DNA of 64,000 bases. Origin: Helicobacter sp. 11S03491-1. Its GTDB lineage: Bacteria > Campylobacterota > Campylobacteria > Campylobacterales > Helicobacteraceae. Position 1 is the first letter of the stretch; each line of letters starts with the position of its first letter. The translations under genes and the position numbers were made by a program. The notes under the pieces were generated by a model. The model did no database searches and was not told the origin of the DNA. It saw only the letters and a list, made by a program, of their open reading frames with translations. Below, piece by piece: positions 18,543-28,692 of this stretch. The stretch is from contig NZ_MLAO01000003.1 of NCBI RefSeq assembly GCF_002272835.1, positions 156,749 to 220,748 of the forward strand. The letters run 5' to 3'.

Positions 18543-19865
18543 ATGAAAAATTTGATTATCGTGTTATTATTATTTCTAGGAGTGCAAATGATGAGTGCTA
18601 ATACCCCAAAAGAGTCTATGAAATTCTATGAAATTAATGGTGTCAAGATCCCTGTGATTTATGAAGAATCCAACCTTTTGCCAACAAGTTTTGTTCAACT
18701 TGTCTTTATAGGTGGGGGGAGTATTCATGATGGAGATAAAGAAGGACTCTCCAGAATTGCTTCAAGTTTGCTTAATGAAGGCACCAAAGAACTCGGCGCG
18801 ACAAAATTTTCAGAGCTTCTTGAGCAAAAAGCCATTAGTATCAGCGCTAATTCGGGACTTGAAACTCTTGATATTGAACTGAATTATCTCAAAGAAGAAC
18901 AAGATAATGCCCTTAAATTCTTAGATGATCTTCTCAAATCCCCTAATATTACTGATAAGGCTTTAAAAAAAGTCCGGACCAAAACAACATCAAACCTTCT
19001 CAATAAAGAAAATGATTTTGATTATATTGCAGACATCGCTCTTAAGGCTTTGCTTTTCAAAAATACTCCTCTTGCTCAACCGGCATTGGGGAGTATTCAA
19101 AGCATACAAAATATCAAGCTTACAGATGTTAAAAAATATTTAGAACAAAATCTTGTTCTCTCAAGGCTTGTAATTGTAATGGGTGGAGACATGAACATAG
19201 ATAAGACGCTTGCTTCGCTAAAATCTATTCTATCTCGCTTGCGTGTAGGAATAAAATCTCAAACACATCATTATGAAGCTAACTTTAAGCCACAAGAAAA
19301 AGTTGTTTATAAAGATACCCAACAAGCTTATATTTATTTTGGTTCTCCTTTTAAAATCCATAACCTTCAAACAGATATTTATAAGGCAAAAGTAATGGCT
19401 TTTATATTGGGCTCAAGTGGATTTGGTTCCAGATTAATGGAAGAGATTAGGGTCAAAAGAGGTTTGGCATATTCTGCTTATATGAGAATTATTACCAACA
19501 ATATTGCCGGTTATACGAGTGGCTATCTACAAACGCAATTGGAAAATCAAAAAGAAAGCATAGAATTAGTCAAAAAAGTAGTTGATGATTTTGTGCAAAA
19601 AGGTGTTAGTCAAGCTGAGCTTGATGGGGCTAAAGATTTTCTTTTGGGTTCTGAGCCTCTTAGAAACGAAACTCTTTCTCAACGTCTTTATACAAAATTT
19701 TATAATTTTTATTTAGGCTTGGGGCTTGATTTTGATAAGAAACAATTAGAGCAAATCAAAAACCTTACTCTTGATGAGTTAAATGTTTATATCAAATCGC
19801 ATACTGAGATCAAAGATATTTCTTTTGCTATTGTTACTAAAAAACCCAAAAAGGAATCAAAATGA
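18543..19865 (+). CDS. M16-family periplasmic protein lacking the zinc motif
   Basis: A 440-residue exported protein of the M16 (pitrilysin/insulinase) fold with two repeated halves. A signal peptide covers about residues 1-19. In active M16 proteases the N-terminal half carries HxxEH. Here the aligned segment is EGLSRIASS (67-75), with Arg, Ser and Ser in place of the ligands, so it cannot bind the catalytic zinc. The C-terminal half keeps the substrate-binding Arg-Tyr pair (R303 and Y310 in [11 protein letters not shown]). Such R/Y-only subunits pair with a separate HxxEH subunit in heterodimeric M16B peptidases. No such partner is in the window. It is translationally coupled to gatB (4-bp overlap). 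It corresponds by position to the H. pylori processing-protease-like gene after mqnC. Confidence 0.85.
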   Translation: MKNLIIVLLLFLGVQMMSANTPKESMKFYEINGVKIPVIYEESNLLPTSFVQLVFIGGGSIHDGDKEGLSRIASSLLNEGTKELGATKFSELLEQKAISISANSGLETLDIELNYLKEEQDNALKFLDDLLKSPNITDKALKKVRTKTTSNLLNKENDFDYIADIALKALLFKNTPLAQPALGSIQSIQNIKLTDVKKYLEQNLVLSRLVIVMGGDMNIDKTLASLKSILSRLRVGIKSQTHHYEANFKPQEKVVYKDTQQAYIYFGSPFKIHNLQTDIYKAKVMAFILGSSGFGSRLMEEIRVKRGLAYSAYMRIITNNIAGYTSGYLQTQLENQKESIELVKKVVDDFVQKGVSQAELDGAKDFLLGSEPLRNETLSQRLYTKFYNFYLGLGLDFDKKQLEQIKNLTLDELNVYIKSHTEIKDISFAIVTKKPKKESK

Positions 19866-21295
19866 GCAAGTTTGAAACTATTATCGGGCTTGAAGTTCAT
19901 GTTCAGCTCAATACACAAACAAAAATATTTTGCTCTTGTCCTACAAGTTTTGGTGAAAATCCAAATATAAATGTTTGCCCTACTTGTCTGGGGTTGCCCG
20001 GAGCGCTTCCTGTACTCAATAGAGAAGTTCTTAAAAAAGCCATTCAATTTGGTAGTGCTATTCATGCTTGTATCAATCAAAGTTCAATTTTTGCCAGAAA
20101 AAATTATTTTTATCCCGATCTCCCAAAAGCCTATCAAATTTCTCAGTTTGAAATTCCTATTGTAGGCAAAGGAAGCATAGAGATTCTCGTCAATGGACAA
20201 AAACGAATCATAGGGGTTACACGTGCTCATATGGAAGAAGATGCGGGTAAAAATATTCATGAAGGAGAAATTTCTAAAGTCGATCTCAATCGTGCCTGCA
20301 CCCCTTTGCTTGAAATTGTTTCTGAGCCGGATATGCGTAGTAGTGATGAGGCAATTGCTTACCTAAAAAAACTTCATTCTATTGTGCGTTTTATTGGTAT
20401 CTCAGATGCCAATATGCAAGAAGGAAGTTTTCGTTGCGATGCTAATGTTTCTATCCGACCCCAAGGAGATCACAAACTTTATACCAGAGTAGAGATTAAG
20501 AATCTCAATAGTTTCAGGTTTATCCAAAAAGCTATTGAATATGAGGTACAACGCCAAAGAGAAGCTTGGGAAGATGGCAAATATAATGAAGAAGTTAGGC
20601 AAGAAACAAGGCTTTTTGACACAGAAAAAGGGATTACAAGGTCTATGCGCGGCAAAGAAGAGTCTGCAGATTATCGTTATTTTCCGGATCCTGATTTGTT
20701 GCCCGTATATATTGATGAAGAATTGTTCAAAGAAGGGAGAATCATCGCTGAGCTTCCTGATGAGAAAAAAGAACGTTATATTCAGGAGCTTGGCATTAAA
20801 GAAAGCGATGCTCTTGTATTGGTTGGTGATTTGGATATAGCAACCTATTTTGAAACTATGATTGCAGATGGGGCGAGCCCTAAGGGAAGTGTTGTGTGGC
20901 TAAGTGTTGAATTATTGGGGAGATTAAAAGGTGAAAATACCCTTCAAAATTGTGGTGTTTCACCCCATAGTTTAAGTATTTTGGTCAAACGTATTGATGA
21001 GGGAAAAATCAGCGGTAAGGGAGGCAAAGAAATTCTTGATGTCCTTGTAGAACAAAAAGGAGGTGATGTTGATGCCCTTATTGATTCGCTTGGTTTAACT
21101 CAAGTCAATGATGATGAAGCTATTTTAAAAACTATTCAAAGTGTTTTGAATGCCAATGCTCATAAGGTGAATGAATATAGAAATGGCAAGGATAAATTAT
21201 TTGGATTTTTTGTAGGGCAAGTGATGAAGGCTTCAAAAGGAGCTAATCCAAATCGCGTCAATGAACTTCTAAAAGAAAAATTAGGTTTATGTTAG
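19862..21295 (+). CDS. gatB: Asp/Glu-tRNA amidotransferase subunit B
   Basis: A 477-residue GatB subunit of the GatCAB complex, which converts Glu-tRNA(Gln) and Asp-tRNA(Asn) to Gln-tRNA and Asn-tRNA. It is needed in Helicobacter-type bacteria that lack GlnRS and AsnRS. Family motifs are [16 protein letters not shown] at the N-terminus with zinc-type cysteines (C..C...C..C in residues 20-43), [17 protein letters not shown] (about 79), and [14 protein letters not shown] (about 268). The C-terminal YqeY-like helical domain runs from about 330. The ATG overlaps the M16 stop codon by 4 bp; AAAAAGGA precedes it. Confidence 0.97.
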   Translation: MSKFETIIGLEVHVQLNTQTKIFCSCPTSFGENPNINVCPTCLGLPGALPVLNREVLKKAIQFGSAIHACINQSSIFARKNYFYPDLPKAYQISQFEIPIVGKGSIEILVNGQKRIIGVTRAHMEEDAGKNIHEGEISKVDLNRACTPLLEIVSEPDMRSSDEAIAYLKKLHSIVRFIGISDANMQEGSFRCDANVSIRPQGDHKLYTRVEIKNLNSFRFIQKAIEYEVQRQREAWEDGKYNEEVRQETRLFDTEKGITRSMRGKEESADYRYFPDPDLLPVYIDEELFKEGRIIAELPDEKKERYIQELGIKESDALVLVGDLDIATYFETMIADGASPKGSVVWLSVELLGRLKGENTLQNCGVSPHSLSILVKRIDEGKISGKGGKEILDVLVEQKGGDVDALIDSLGLTQVNDDEAILKTIQSVLNANAHKVNEYRNGKDKLFGFFVGQVMKASKGANPNRVNELLKEKLGLC

Positions 21296-21621
21296 TTGCC
21301 AAATCAATTATATTTTTCTTGTTTGCTTGTATTTTTGAGGTTGGAGGGGGATATTTGGTATGGTTATGGTTTAAAGAAGATAAACCAATTTGGATAGGGG
21401 TTGTTGGGGGCATTTGTCTGTTTATTTATGGTGTGATAGCAACCCTTCAGGTTCAAGGATTTGGTAGGGTTTATGCAACTTATGGAGGATTTTTCATTGT
21501 ATTTTCATTGCTATGGGCTTATATTTTTGATGGTTTTAAGCCTGATAGATACGATGTGATTGGTGCTATAATTACTTTATTTGGAGTATGTGTGATTATG
21601 TATGCCCCACGTCATACATAA
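21289..21621 (+). CDS. YnfA-family (UPF0060) small membrane protein
   Basis: A 110-residue integral membrane protein with four hydrophobic segments (about 3-25, 30-52, 60-80, 88-106). The signature [17 protein letters not shown] and the [12 protein letters not shown] block are typical of UPF0060/YnfA, a family related to small multidrug-resistance transporters. Transport of cationic drugs has been proposed for some members; the role here is unknown. The ATG lies 7 bp inside gatB, so it is the last gene of the bamA-gatB unit. It ends 5 bp from the convergent AsmA-like gene. Confidence 0.85.
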   Translation: MLVAKSIIFFLFACIFEVGGGYLVWLWFKEDKPIWIGVVGGICLFIYGVIATLQVQGFGRVYATYGGFFIVFSLLWAYIFDGFKPDRYDVIGAIITLFGVCVIMYAPRHT

Positions 21622-21626
21622 AAATC

Positions 21627-23651
21627 TTATAACCCTTTTATGAATCCATCCAGAAGATTTTTTATTTTTTCTTGGTCTTTTGGAGGGGCATATTTTTTAA
21701 TGAGATCACTTGCATTTTTTCCTATTTGTTTTTGGATAAGATTGCTTGCATCAATTACAATTTTGGGCGTATTCAAATCCCCATTTAGAATCAAATAAAT
21801 ATAATCTTTATTGAGAGATAGTTTCATCTTTGAGTTGATTTCATGTTTTGATAAATTAACTTTCATGTATTGTGAATCTATATTGATGGAACGATTTTGA
21901 AGATTGAATTTTGAATCAAGTGTTTTTTGGTCTATTTCAGAAGAAAATGTAGCTGTATCAAAAACCTGCTTACTCAAGTCAAATCCACTATATTTCTTAA
22001 TAGTGTCTGTGAGTTTATTGGGCATAATTTTGCTATTTTTAAGGAATGCAGAAATCTTCCCTTTTTCTATAAAGAGATCATAATCCAGGTTTCCATCTAC
22101 AAGAGCATCAAAAACGCCGGTAATTTCAAAAAGATCAAGAATTTTATAGGCACTGATTTGATCAAAATCAATATGTAATTTTTGTTGGTTGATATTGCCT
22201 TTAATATTCCCTCCCAAAGACGAAGAAACGAAATTAGCAAAAAAATGATTGGGATAGTATTTAAAATCACCCTCTAAATTAAGCACTCCTTTAAGTTGCA
22301 TGTTTGTAATGAGTTTAAGTTTTTTTAATTCAGGGATAGAGATTGCATAATTTCCATCTAAAAGAGGTTTATAGATATCCAAATTTGCTTTTTTAATAGC
22401 TATTTTTCCCAGAGGAGAGTGAAGTTCAAAATTAATCTTCCCAATACCTTTTTGCAAGGCTAAATTTATTCGAGTATCAAAAATGGTATTTGGTATGTTA
22501 ATGTTGAAATCATTTTTGATAGAAATTTGGTTTGTTTTGGCTTTAAGATCGCCTAAGGCATTGAATGAAAAATCTTTATTAAAATCATATGCTTCACCCT
22601 TAAAATTTCCATTTCCATCTATGTATGGGGGTTGGTAAAGCATCCACAAAAATTTAGTGGTTGCAATATTTTTGATATCAAAATCAATTTTTTGAAGATG
22701 AAAATTTTCTAAATTGATACTGTATTCACTTGTAGAATTAGCAATATCGCTATTGCCATGAATGATGAGTAAATTTTTATCTCCTTGTATAAGGCCATTT
22801 GTTGCAACCTCTCCTCTAATGGGTATTTTGAACAAAATGCCCAAAGGCGATATATCTGAAAATTTAAACCGGTATTGGTTGTTTATTTTCCATGTAGGGA
22901 TTTCTAAAGTTCCATTAGTAGCGATGTTGCCTATGTTGGAAGTAAGGCTAAAATAGTTTTTGACTATTTTATCTTTGAGATGAGCTTGCAAATCAAGCAA
23001 AAAATTTGTTTTGGGGATAGTTGTTTTAAAATCTTTTTGTATCAGGGATTGGTTGAGATACCCTTGAGTAATTTGTGTAGAAAAATCTCCATCAAAACCA
23101 TTGATTTGATTGGCTTTGAAATTTGCATGTAGTTTTAGAATACCATTAATATAGGGTTTTTTTCCTAAAATCATTAAGATTTCTTGAATGTGCAAATCTT
23201 TAATTTCAGCTTGTATTGCATTTACATTGAATTTTTTTATTCTAGTTTGTATATGAGTTTGGGATTGCCCTATATTACTTGATGTATGGATAAGAAAATC
23301 TTGAATTTTTCCTTCAAAGGTGGAATTGATCGAGGCTGTTTGTTTTATTTGTTCTGAGGAGGATAAATTTGGAGTTTTGATATTAAAAGCGCCTTTGATA
23401 TTTTGAGAAAAAAGTGAAAAGTTTGATTGAAGGTAGGCTTGAATATTATTTTTTGTTTCAAAAGAAGCATTTAGGCTAGTGGGACGCAAGGAAAAATCTT
23501 GCAATTGCACATAAAATGGCAAATATTTATTAAGTTGTGTTTGCACAAGAGGCTTCAAAAGATAATTGCCCCATTGCGTAAATAAAACTATATAAGCAAC
23601 TATGAAGATGATGGCAAGAATCCCCAATAACCAAAGCATAATTTTTTTCAC
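21627..23651 (-). CDS. AsmA/TamB-like periplasmic protein
   Basis: A 674-residue protein with one N-terminal membrane anchor (about residues 4-25, IMLWLLGILAIIFIVAYIVLF). The rest is long and beta-rich with many short alternating hydrophobic strands, DUF748/AsmA-like repeats and a C-terminal segment with LNGDLNTPKIVIDA, a pattern I associate with AsmA-family C-termini. Relatives form bridge-like lipid transfer proteins between inner and outer membranes. That role here is inference from the fold type. The RBS AAGGAGAAG precedes the ATG at 23649-23651. The upstream 91 bp holds two inverted repeats. It is a single-gene unit, convergent with ynfA. Confidence 0.7.
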   Translation of the reverse strand: MKKIMLWLLGILAIIFIVAYIVLFTQWGNYLLKPLVQTQLNKYLPFYVQLQDFSLRPTSLNASFETKNNIQAYLQSNFSLFSQNIKGAFNIKTPNLSSSEQIKQTASINSTFEGKIQDFLIHTSSNIGQSQTHIQTRIKKFNVNAIQAEIKDLHIQEILMILGKKPYINGILKLHANFKANQINGFDGDFSTQITQGYLNQSLIQKDFKTTIPKTNFLLDLQAHLKDKIVKNYFSLTSNIGNIATNGTLEIPTWKINNQYRFKFSDISPLGILFKIPIRGEVATNGLIQGDKNLLIIHGNSDIANSTSEYSINLENFHLQKIDFDIKNIATTKFLWMLYQPPYIDGNGNFKGEAYDFNKDFSFNALGDLKAKTNQISIKNDFNINIPNTIFDTRINLALQKGIGKINFELHSPLGKIAIKKANLDIYKPLLDGNYAISIPELKKLKLITNMQLKGVLNLEGDFKYYPNHFFANFVSSSLGGNIKGNINQQKLHIDFDQISAYKILDLFEITGVFDALVDGNLDYDLFIEKGKISAFLKNSKIMPNKLTDTIKKYSGFDLSKQVFDTATFSSEIDQKTLDSKFNLQNRSINIDSQYMKVNLSKHEINSKMKLSLNKDYIYLILNGDLNTPKIVIDASNLIQKQIGKNASDLIKKYAPPKDQEKIKNLLDGFIKGL

Positions 23652-23663
23652 CTTCTTCTCCTT

Positions 23664-23684
23664 TAAGTAAAATATTTTTACTTA
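23664..23684. promoter_or_regulatory. 21-bp inverted repeat before the AsmA-like gene
   Basis: TAAGTAAAA-TAT-TTTTACTTA with perfect 9-bp arms, next to the ribosome-binding site of the AsmA-like gene on the minus strand. A second, wider inverted repeat (AAATACATT 23690-23698, AATGTATTT 23721-23729) lies just upstream. It may be an operator or a 5'-UTR hairpin. Function unknown. Confidence 0.4.
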
Positions 23685-23742
23685 TTTGAAAATACATTCA
23701 TTATTTGGCAATATTTTATCAATGTATTTATCAAGTATATAT

Positions 23743-26565
23743 TTATAATTGAGGCATTTTCAACTTTCGCTTAAAAGCGCTGACAATAACTAAGATAATT
23801 GTAAAAGCCACAAAGTAATATAGAAATATAGGGATAGGCAAGGGATCTCCTGCAGCATAACTATGCATCCCTGATAAATAATAATTCACACCAAAATAAG
23901 TCATCAAAATTGAGTAAAAACCTATTACGCTCGCGCTTGCAAAAATATAAGGCATAAAAGCAAAGCCCATAAATCGCAAATGCAAAATAATCGCATAAAC
24001 ACCAATAGAAATTAATGCCCAAGTTTCTTTAGGATCCCATCCCCAATAACGCCCCCATGACTCATTTGCCCATACCCCTCCTAGAAAATTCCCAACAGTT
24101 AGCATCAATAAACCAAAAATCATACTCATTTCGTTAATGGCGCTTAAAGAAAGAATAGTTTGATCAATATTGGGGTGTTTTGGACTTCTTAGAATAAACA
24201 TAACTAACGTAATGATTCCTAAAATAAAACATAAACCCAAGAACCCATAACTTGCTGTAATAACAGAAACATGGATATTAAGCCAATAAGATTTTAGTAC
24301 AGGCACAAGATTGCCAATTTGAGGATCCATAAAACCCAGATGAGCTACAAAAAGTCCAATGCCTGCTAAAAAGCTTGATGCACACAAAGCGAGATTAGAT
24401 TTTCTAAAAAATACCACCCCTGCTATGCCTGCAGCCCATGAAATATAAAGCATAGATTCATAGGCATTACTCCAAGGAGAATGTCCACTTACATACCAAC
24501 GTAAAATAAGCCCTGCTGTATGGGCTATCACACATAATGTCATAAGGCTATAAATCCCTCTAACAAGCCATTTATTTATGGGTTTATCTCTTAAAATACC
24601 GGTAATAACAGCTATAAACAATAAAAGTCCCAATAAAATATAAGGCAATGTAAGTTTGTCAAAAAAATTGGCATGATTAAGAAAAATCTCTGAAGTAACT
24701 TTTGACTTTGGAAGGTATAAATCCTTGCCATACAATTGTTGGTATTTGGCTACTATATCTAGAGCTTCATCAGCTTGTTTCCATTGATTGTGGGCAATTC
24801 CATTATCAAATCCGGAAAAAATATCACTCAAAATAATCTGAATTTCTTTAGCTCTTTGTGGAGAAGATTTTTCTAATGCCTCTAGCGGGGCATACCAAGT
24901 ATGAGATTTTTCATCCGGGAATATTCTTAAAATTTGTCCGCTAAAGACCATAAAAACAAGATTTAATCGTTCATCAACATTTAACACATCTTTATCAAAA
25001 GTCCCTCTTTCATTAGGTTTTTTGCGATTGGCTTCTTCAATATAGTTTTGTAATTTATACCCATCAGGACCAAAAGCATCTGCAAATGCAATTCGTTTTT
25101 GATTTTCACCCACTCCCAGAATTTTTCTAAGTTTTGGCGTTGCGGTATAGATAATTTTAATATCTTTCCAATCATTTGGATAAAGCATCATCCCCAAAAA
25201 GACTTGATTATTACTCAATCCTTCAAAGCCATCTTCTTTAGTGATTTTGTGGATAATATTCATTGCTACTGTATCGACCGGTTTTATTCGCCCGCCAAAA
25301 TCTTGGAGTTGAAGTTGGGCAAATTTTTTAGTATGGTGGGCTGCGTTTTTTCTAAGATTTTGTAGTCTTTGGATGATCTCTTCTTGTGGAGTAGAAGATT
25401 CTGTGTCGTTAGCTTGGGGTTTGGTAGCTTGAGGCATTATTTGTGTGCTTGCAGGTCCATGAGTATCAATTTTTTCTGTTTTGGCATGAGCAATATTGCT
25501 ACTTCCAAGCCCAAGCGCAATAACAAAGGCTAATGAAGCAATTTTTTGTGCTTTTAGAAATCTTGAGAGTTTTTTGAATCTTCCTTTATGTGCAAATAAT
25601 AGCCAAATAGCCCCCAGTATCAACATAGCATAGCCAATATAGGTTGGAATTTTTCCGGGATCTTTATTGACAGATAAAATAGTCCCTTCTTCATCGGTGT
25701 CATATGAAGATTGAAAAAATCTATAGCCATCATAATCAAGAACGTGATTCATATAAATTCTATAAGGCATGATCGTGTTTCCTTGTGCATCTAAAACTTC
25801 AACTTCAGATGCATATGAAGAAGGACTCATTGAGCCGGGGTAGCGTTGCAAATCAAATTTATTAAGCTTCAAGCTAAAGGGAAGCTTGACTTTTTTTATA
25901 CCCCAATTGATAAAAATCTTTGTCCCTTCAAAATTCATTCCAACATCTCTACTCTCAATACCTGGTCCCCCGATAATATTATATGTGCGAGGAATGCCTT
26001 CATAACCGGCTTCTAAAACCAAAAAAGAAGTATTGTCATTTTTGTTGAGATTTTTTTTATAAACTTCAATGGAATGTAATTTTAAGGGTTTATCAAAAAT
26101 CATGATTGTTTTTTTGAGTTGATGGTGAGAAAACGGAGAAATTGTGCTTGGAAAAGATAGTTTTTGTGTTTTGCCCTCAGGAGAAATAGCGCTAATGTTA
26201 ATAAAGCTATCAGTTGTGGTTACCAAGGAGTTTGTTTGTCCTTCACGAATATGCATAGTCCCTTCAAAACCAAAGAATCTTGTTACCCCGGCACCAAAAA
26301 TAATTACTATAAGTGAAATATGAAATAAAACGCTGGCATATTTTTTTCTCTGCCATGCCTTTGAAACAATTAAAGTGCCTATCAAAACAATCATTAAATA
26401 AATATGAATCCCATCAAACCACCATGTGTTATATACCATTGCTCTAGCTGCAGGGGTGCCAAAGTCATTTTCGATAAAAGTTGCGGCTGCACAGGCGATA
26501 GCATATAAGCCAAGCAAAGGAATAGCTGCCCAAAATGAGCAGAAAAATAATTTAAATATTTTCAT
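23743..26565 (-). CDS. ccsBA: CcsBA fused cytochrome c synthase (system II)
   Basis: A 940-residue fusion of CcsB (ResB) and CcsA that exports haem and ligates it to CxxCH motifs of apocytochromes c at the outer face of the inner membrane. The N-terminal ResB part has membrane segments near 15-30, 62-80 and 98-115, a large periplasmic loop, and a further segment near 330. The C-terminal CcsA part ends with the Trp-rich haem-handling WWD region (WANESWGRYWGWDPKETWALI, about residues 832-852) flanked by conserved His. The longer frame to 26649 would overlap the upstream gene. ATG 26565 has AAGGA five bases away and lies 8 bp after the thioredoxin-like gene, so I chose it. It is co-transcribed with hemH and the thioredoxin-like lipoprotein. 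A possible client is the cytochrome at 53.7 kb. Confidence 0.95.
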   Translation of the reverse strand: MKIFKLFFCSFWAAIPLLGLYAIACAAATFIENDFGTPAARAMVYNTWWFDGIHIYLMIVLIGTLIVSKAWQRKKYASVLFHISLIVIIFGAGVTRFFGFEGTMHIREGQTNSLVTTTDSFINISAISPEGKTQKLSFPSTISPFSHHQLKKTIMIFDKPLKLHSIEVYKKNLNKNDNTSFLVLEAGYEGIPRTYNIIGGPGIESRDVGMNFEGTKIFINWGIKKVKLPFSLKLNKFDLQRYPGSMSPSSYASEVEVLDAQGNTIMPYRIYMNHVLDYDGYRFFQSSYDTDEEGTILSVNKDPGKIPTYIGYAMLILGAIWLLFAHKGRFKKLSRFLKAQKIASLAFVIALGLGSSNIAHAKTEKIDTHGPASTQIMPQATKPQANDTESSTPQEEIIQRLQNLRKNAAHHTKKFAQLQLQDFGGRIKPVDTVAMNIIHKITKEDGFEGLSNNQVFLGMMLYPNDWKDIKIIYTATPKLRKILGVGENQKRIAFADAFGPDGYKLQNYIEEANRKKPNERGTFDKDVLNVDERLNLVFMVFSGQILRIFPDEKSHTWYAPLEALEKSSPQRAKEIQIILSDIFSGFDNGIAHNQWKQADEALDIVAKYQQLYGKDLYLPKSKVTSEIFLNHANFFDKLTLPYILLGLLLFIAVITGILRDKPINKWLVRGIYSLMTLCVIAHTAGLILRWYVSGHSPWSNAYESMLYISWAAGIAGVVFFRKSNLALCASSFLAGIGLFVAHLGFMDPQIGNLVPVLKSYWLNIHVSVITASYGFLGLCFILGIITLVMFILRSPKHPNIDQTILSLSAINEMSMIFGLLMLTVGNFLGGVWANESWGRYWGWDPKETWALISIGVYAIILHLRFMGFAFMPYIFASASVIGFYSILMTYFGVNYYLSGMHSYAAGDPLPIPIFLYYFVAFTIILVIVSAFKRKLKMPQL

Positions 26566-26573
26566 CTTCATCC

Positions 26574-27218
26574 TTATGAATGAGATGCATTCATTACGTA
26601 TTCTTGTAAGAGTTGGTTGAGTTGTTTTTGGTCTTTTGCTTTTTTCCATTCTCCATTATTTATAAATTCAAGTATTTTTATAAATTGTTTTGCGCGCACA
26701 TAACCGGGAAATTCTAAAATGGTTTTTCCATCTGCATCTGAAAAAACAATAGTAGGAGTTGGACGAATATCATACATCTGAGAAAGTTGCGAAGTAGAGA
26801 CCTTGATTTCTTTGGGATCAGCTTTTGTGCCGACTTTAAAATCATGAATTTTTGAATAACTCATGTTGATATAATAAGCACTGAAATGATCTTTGATGTA
26901 ATTTTTGAGTTCAGGAGTATCTTTGATGTCTTTTTTAAGCATTTCACAATAAGGACAACCATTAGCTCCAAATACCATCATCATATATTTCCCATTAGGA
27001 GTGATTGTCTTTGTATCGCTAAAAACATCTTCAAGCCCTGCGTAACTTTTTTTGTCCAGGTTATCATTTTCTTGTTGTGCTTCTTGGGATACATTTGCAC
27101 CTGTAGAGATTATGCTTGAATCAATTTTATCTTCACTTTTTCCTTTACAACCGGAAACTCCTAATCCCAGAATTGCTAATGCAATACATAAGCTTAAACC
27201 TAAAATTATCTTCCTCAT
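26574..27218 (-). CDS. Thioredoxin-fold lipoprotein (CcmG/DsbC-like, HP0377 position)
   Basis: A 214-residue exported lipoprotein: signal segment with lipobox LGVSGC (Cys24), a charged linker, then a thioredoxin fold with active-site CPYC (88-91) and the cis-proline region TPTIVF. It sits between hemH and ccsBA, the position of H. pylori HP0377, which has been described as a thiol-disulfide protein acting in cytochrome c maturation. The likely job is to keep apocytochrome CxxCH cysteines reduced before haem attachment, with electrons from CcdA (34.4 kb). Start ATG 27218 is preceded by AAAGGA; the 9-residue longer frame is rejected. The gap to hemH is 4 bp. Confidence 0.85.
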   Translation of the reverse strand: MRKIILGLSLCIALAILGLGVSGCKGKSEDKIDSSIISTGANVSQEAQQENDNLDKKSYAGLEDVFSDTKTITPNGKYMMMVFGANGCPYCEMLKKDIKDTPELKNYIKDHFSAYYINMSYSKIHDFKVGTKADPKEIKVSTSQLSQMYDIRPTPTIVFSDADGKTILEFPGYVRAKQFIKILEFINNGEWKKAKDQKQLNQLLQEYVMNASHS

Positions 27219-27222
27219 TATT

Positions 27223-28173
27223 TTATCCTTTCTTTTGATTGACAAATTCTACAATCATTTTTGCAAATTTATCAGAATCGTTTAGACATGGGCATACAAT
27301 ATAGTCTTTAATGCCTCTTTGGGTAGCTAATTTTTTATATTGAATACAAAGTTCATATTTTGTTTCTGAGTTATCAATGCTGAAAGTAAGGGGATAAATG
27401 ATAACTCCTTGAGTTGTGCAATTTCGTACAATTTCTTCGGTGCTTGGACCAATCCATTTTGCAGGACCAACTTTAGATTGATAAGACAAAATAATCTTCC
27501 CAAAATTAAGATTATTTTTTTGGATAATATCTTTAAGAATCTCAACATTCCTTTCACATTCTTTTTGATAAGTATCCCCCTTATCTATCACGCTTTGAGG
27601 AAGTCCGTGAGCAGAAAATATGAGTGTAAATTCCGCGGGGTTTTTTGTTTTCATGTGATGGGAAATATCACAAATAATAGCCTTATTAAAAGATATGCTG
27701 TCATAAAATCTATCTATTACTTTGATAACAGGTTTGTAATCCAAAATTTTAAGCCGGCGATGTACTTCAGCAAGAGAAGAAAATGAAGTTGTTGTTGAAT
27801 ATTGCGGATACATACTAAATAATATGATTGAATCAATCTTTTGTTTTTGAAAATCTTCCAAAACTGCTTGTGTATAAGGGGGAGCATATCTCATCGCATA
27901 AGAATAGACTCTTGTATTATCAATAGATTGGAGTTTTTGAGTAAGCGAAAAAGTAATTTCTGTTATAGGGGATTTACCCCCGATTGCTGTGTAAATACTT
28001 TTAGATTTTTCTGATCGTTTGCTGACAATGATGTTGGCTATTATTTTTCTAAAAAAATTATTTTTTATTGGCAGAATGCAAGGATCATTAAACATATTTG
28101 TTAAAAATTTATCGACCTCATAAAGATTGCTTGGACCGCCCATATTCAATAGCAATACAGCCTCTTTGGACAT
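27223..28173 (-). CDS. hemH: Ferrochelatase
   Basis: A 316-residue cytoplasmic enzyme that inserts Fe2+ into protoporphyrin IX in the last step of haem synthesis. Motifs are LLNMGGPSN at the N-terminus, the catalytic His in FSAHGLPQSVIDKGD (about 185) and the SYQSKVGPAKWIGPST block (about 229). A longer in-frame start (28248) is unlikely. ATG 28171-28173 follows AAAGGA and gives the standard N-terminus. It is the first gene of hemH-thioredoxin-ccsBA, linking haem production to cytochrome c assembly. It is divergent from the membrane protein gene at 28274. Confidence 0.96.
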   Translation of the reverse strand: MSKEAVLLLNMGGPSNLYEVDKFLTNMFNDPCILPIKNNFFRKIIANIIVSKRSEKSKSIYTAIGGKSPITEITFSLTQKLQSIDNTRVYSYAMRYAPPYTQAVLEDFQKQKIDSIILFSMYPQYSTTTSFSSLAEVHRRLKILDYKPVIKVIDRFYDSISFNKAIICDISHHMKTKNPAEFTLIFSAHGLPQSVIDKGDTYQKECERNVEILKDIIQKNNLNFGKIILSYQSKVGPAKWIGPSTEEIVRNCTTQGVIIYPLTFSIDNSETKYELCIQYKKLATQRGIKDYIVCPCLNDSDKFAKMIVEFVNQKKG

Positions 28174-28208
28174 TATGTTTGATCCTTTCTTATAGTTGTG
28201 AATTTGGG

Positions 28209-28214
28209 TATAAT
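28209..28214 (+). promoter_or_regulatory. -10 box (TATAAT) for the membrane protein-rsmE unit
   Basis: GGGTATAATAATC in the divergent region between hemH and the gene starting at 28274. TATAAT lies 60 bp before the ATG. Confidence 0.45.
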
Positions 28215-28273
28215 AATCAAATAAAGTTAATAGTATTAGAATATGCAAACAGCTATAAACACAGGGAGTTTTT

Positions 28274-28690
28274 ATGCAAGAATTTGATATGGTTACAAAA
28301 GCTTTTAATGATTCAGTATTTTTCCATTCATTTTTTATGTATTTTATGCCTATTCCATTTCTTATTAATCTCTATACCCTCTTTAATCAAAAAGATTATG
28401 TAAAAATTAATCATAAAATTTGGTTTGTAATGCCTGTTATATTTTTTCTCATCAGTGTTGGTGTATTTAGTGGAATATTTATAATGGCGATGAGGGGATT
28501 TTTGTTTTATTGGAATGTTGTTTTTATGATAGTTGTTACAGTTGTCATCTTCGCAGGAGAGATTTTGCGAATCAAAAAGTTTAAATTAGCCAAAACAAAA
28601 GAAGAATTTATGATTGCTTATATACGATTTTGCAAAGTGCTTTATAGTATTGATTTTGTTTTGTGTTTAGTCGTAATCTTTGTTAGATAA
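28274..28690 (+). CDS. Small integral membrane protein (HP0375 position)
   Basis: A 138-residue protein with four predicted membrane segments (about 15-37, 49-69, 77-97, 118-137) and a charged KKFKLAKTKEEF loop between the third and fourth. I do not recognise a named family. By position, between hemH and rsmE, it matches an uncharacterised H. pylori membrane protein gene. AGGGAG precedes the ATG. It is followed after 2 bp by rsmE, so they are likely co-transcribed. Function unknown. Confidence 0.75.
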   Translation: MQEFDMVTKAFNDSVFFHSFFMYFMPIPFLINLYTLFNQKDYVKINHKIWFVMPVIFFLISVGVFSGIFIMAMRGFLFYWNVVFMIVVTVVIFAGEILRIKKFKLAKTKEEFMIAYIRFCKVLYSIDFVLCLVVIFVR

Positions 28691-28692
28691 AA

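Noticed and set aside
27409..27786. 125-codon plus-strand frame
   Set aside because: Antisense to hemH, whose catalytic motifs are all in the minus-strand frame.
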